From: Bacillota bacterium
GTDB lineage: Bacteria > Bacillota > Bacilli > Alicyclobacillales > Alicyclobacillaceae
Assembly (NCBI GenBank): GCA_027336365.1
Contig: DAHWFY010000001.1
Span: forward strand, 25,338-68,481
Direction of reading: 5' to 3'
DNA length: 43,144 bases
Shown here: in pieces, positions 42,042 to 43,144 of the stretch
Layout of the letters: the number at the start of each line of letters is the position of its first letter
Position numbering within the stretch: position 1 is the stretch's first letter
Translations under genes and position numbers: made by a program
The notes under the pieces: model-generated
Told to the model about the DNA's origin: nothing
The model's database searches: none
Seen by the model: the letters and a program-made list of their open reading frames with translations, nothing else

Positions 42042-42599
42042 CTACTCCCAGGGGAAACCGGTTCCGAGGGAACCAATGATGTGGATTTGTTCGGTTCTTC
42101 GTTGCTGCCGATGGGCCATGCGAGTCGCGGCCGACTCATACAACTGTTTTTCCATGGAACTTTGAGGGACAATGCGGGGTACCGCAGTGGGTCTATTCTG
42201 CTCATCCAACGCCACAAAAGTCAAAAAGGCTGTGGTGGTCACCTCTCGTTTTCCGGTCAACAGTTCCTCAGTGGTCACTTTAACAAAGACCTCCATGGAG
42301 GTGCGCCCTGCGAAAGTAACAAATGATTCCAGACAAACGGTGTTGCCCAAACGAACCGGGCGAATAAAGTCAACAGAATCGGTGGAAGCGGTCACCACCG
42401 CACGACGGGCGTGGCGGGCAGCTGAAATGGTGGCCACATCGTCAATATAAGCCATCAATCGCCCTCCGAACATGGTGCCATGATGGTTAGTGTCCGGCGG
42501 CAATACCATGCTCACCTTAATGGCGCGACTTTCGATGGGATGACGCGACTCCACTTCCGTCGCGTGTTCGTCGGCTTGTGTTTGTTTTTCATTAGACAA
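42042..42599 (-). CDS. acyl-CoA thioesterase, YkhA/YciA-type hotdog fold
   Basis: The 185-residue protein is a single hotdog-domain thioesterase: MVLPPDTNHHGTMFGGRLMAYIDDVATISAARHARRAVVTAS contains the conserved GG-x-Mxx-D helix, and VDFIRPVRLGNTVCLESFVT the following strand. It hydrolyses acyl-CoA to free acid and CoA, probably as a hexamer and on a broad range of chains. The TTG start has GGGGAGG 7 nt upstream. A hydrophilic C-terminal tail of about 45 residues (RQQRRTEQIHIIGSLG) is longer than in many relatives. It is the first gene of a two-gene unit with the aminotransferase, although the functional link is not obvious. Confidence 0.9.
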   Translation of the reverse strand: MSNEKQTQADEHATEVESRHPIESRAIKVSMVLPPDTNHHGTMFGGRLMAYIDDVATISAARHARRAVVTASTDSVDFIRPVRLGNTVCLESFVTFAGRTSMEVFVKVTTEELLTGKREVTTTAFLTFVALDEQNRPTAVPRIVPQSSMEKQLYESAATRMAHRQQRRTEQIHIIGSLGTGFPWE

Positions 42600-43018
42600 T
42601 GAAAATCCTCCCCTCGCTCGTAAGTTTATTGCAAGTAGAAAATGGAATCAAGAGTGTGGAGGCGTGCGGGAGGGTGTGGTCATCGTGTGGGGGAGGGCAG
42701 AAAAGCGTGGGGATAGACTCTCATGCCGCTGTTAGCGGCATCAGCAAGGGACGTAAATGCACGTTATTGTATTTACTGGGATAGACCGCCATGCCGCTGA
42801 TAGCGGCACCAGCAGGGAAGGTAAATCCACGTGATTGTATTTACTGGTTAGGAGAGTAGGTTCAGGTCAAGTGCATCTCTTTCCAGTGCAGATAAGCTTT
42901 TCAAACTTGTATAAGTTTCCCCAAGTGGGAACAGGTGAGTTACGTTAAAAAGGCGAACTTTTTCATCGTGGGAAAAGCATGTTTAAAAAAACATGAGCAC
43001 GAGGAAGGAGTTCCACCT
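42600..43018. other. intergenic region with two family A repeats and AT-rich palindromes
   Basis: No gene is seen. After the two repeats come AAACTTGTATAAGTTT (42904-42919), an interrupted GTTTCCC/GGGAAC repeat just behind it, and CATGTTTAAAAAAACATG (42979-42996). These lie upstream of the lipoprotein gene and may be promoter or operator parts. Confidence 0.6.
42713..42847 (+). repeat. family A array: two 67-nt units
   Basis: Units at 42713-42779 and 42781-42847, both 67 nt and separated by one G. They have the same parts as the array at 40471 but in the opposite orientation. Hairpin 1 loops are GTT and GAT. Confidence 0.95.
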
Positions 43019-43144
43019 GTGAACTGTCGTCGCAAAGTCCATCCGTTTAGACACCGCCCTATTCTTCTGACTGTCTTGAGCATTCTGATGACCGCTTTTT
43101 TCTCGGTGTCCTGTGGGTATCCTCGGGAATTCCACCAGTCTCCT
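43019..43144 (+). CDS. putative lipoprotein, N terminus only (cut by window end)
   Basis: A GTG preceded by AAGGAG at 8 nt opens a frame of 42 codons that runs off the window. The first residues are basic (CRRKVHPFRHRP), followed by a hydrophobic stretch ILLTVLSILMTAFF and a lipobox SVSC just before GYPREF: a signal peptide for lipid attachment, so the product should be anchored on the outer face of the membrane. No family can be named from this fragment. Confidence 0.75.
   Translation, partial: MNCRRKVHPFRHRPILLTVLSILMTAFFSVSCGYPREFHQSP

Overview
The window looks like chromosomal DNA of an aerobic, probably thermophilic or acid-tolerant, spore-forming Firmicute, perhaps of the Alicyclobacillaceae. 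This placement is inferred from gene content (ATP-type PEP carboxykinase, YqjM-type ene reductase, BcrC-like PAP2 phosphatase, DUF1641), from strong Gram-positive Shine-Dalgarno sequences, from frequent GTG/TTG starts and from a GC content of roughly 50-55 percent. It is a metabolic region with no phage, plasmid or intact IS genes, but it carries two families of dispersed palindromic repeats.

Layout. 1-3404: a possible small gene, a decayed frameshifted ORF, an ABC-F ATPase and a small membrane protein. 3640-7298: pckA, a bifunctional aspartate aminotransferase/4-decarboxylase and a truncated DsrE-like protein. 7462-11323: a MerR regulator, an AidB-like acyl-CoA dehydrogenase and an acyl-CoA synthetase in one overlapping operon, with a 22-bp palindrome over the promoter. 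11374-15847: an NAD-type formate dehydrogenase. Its catalytic half is a selenoprotein (in-frame UGA followed by a SECIS hairpin), then NuoE-like and NuoF-like subunits, then a separate gene for the Fe-S-rich N-terminal half of the same alpha subunit. 16363-17523: an MFS transporter. 17782-21878: etfB-etfA-fixC-fixX plus a DUF1641 protein. 22118-23302 (minus): fabV.

23682-31128: an acetone carboxylase locus. acxABC is preceded by a textbook sigma-54 promoter with upstream palindromes, closed by a strong terminator, and followed by a convergent AcoR/AcxR-type sigma-54 activator. 31593-38296 (minus): a PAP2 phosphatase, a four-gene ABC exporter (two ATPases, a 750-residue permease with a large outer domain, a small permease whose start appears damaged) and an Old Yellow Enzyme relative that lacks a conserved motif. 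38925-42599: an NCS1 permease, a class V aminotransferase and an acyl-CoA thioesterase. The window ends inside a lipoprotein gene.

How the parts fit. Acetone is carboxylated to acetoacetate, acyl-CoA dehydrogenase and ETF/FixCX pass electrons to quinone and possibly ferredoxin, formate is oxidised to NADH, and PckA feeds gluconeogenesis: the picture of a heterotroph living on small organic compounds. The most notable observations are the split selenocysteine formate dehydrogenase, a 67-nt two-hairpin repeat family (arrays of three and two units in opposite orientation around the aminotransferase and thioesterase genes), a second diverged repeat family, and the complete sigma-54 control circuit for acetone carboxylase.
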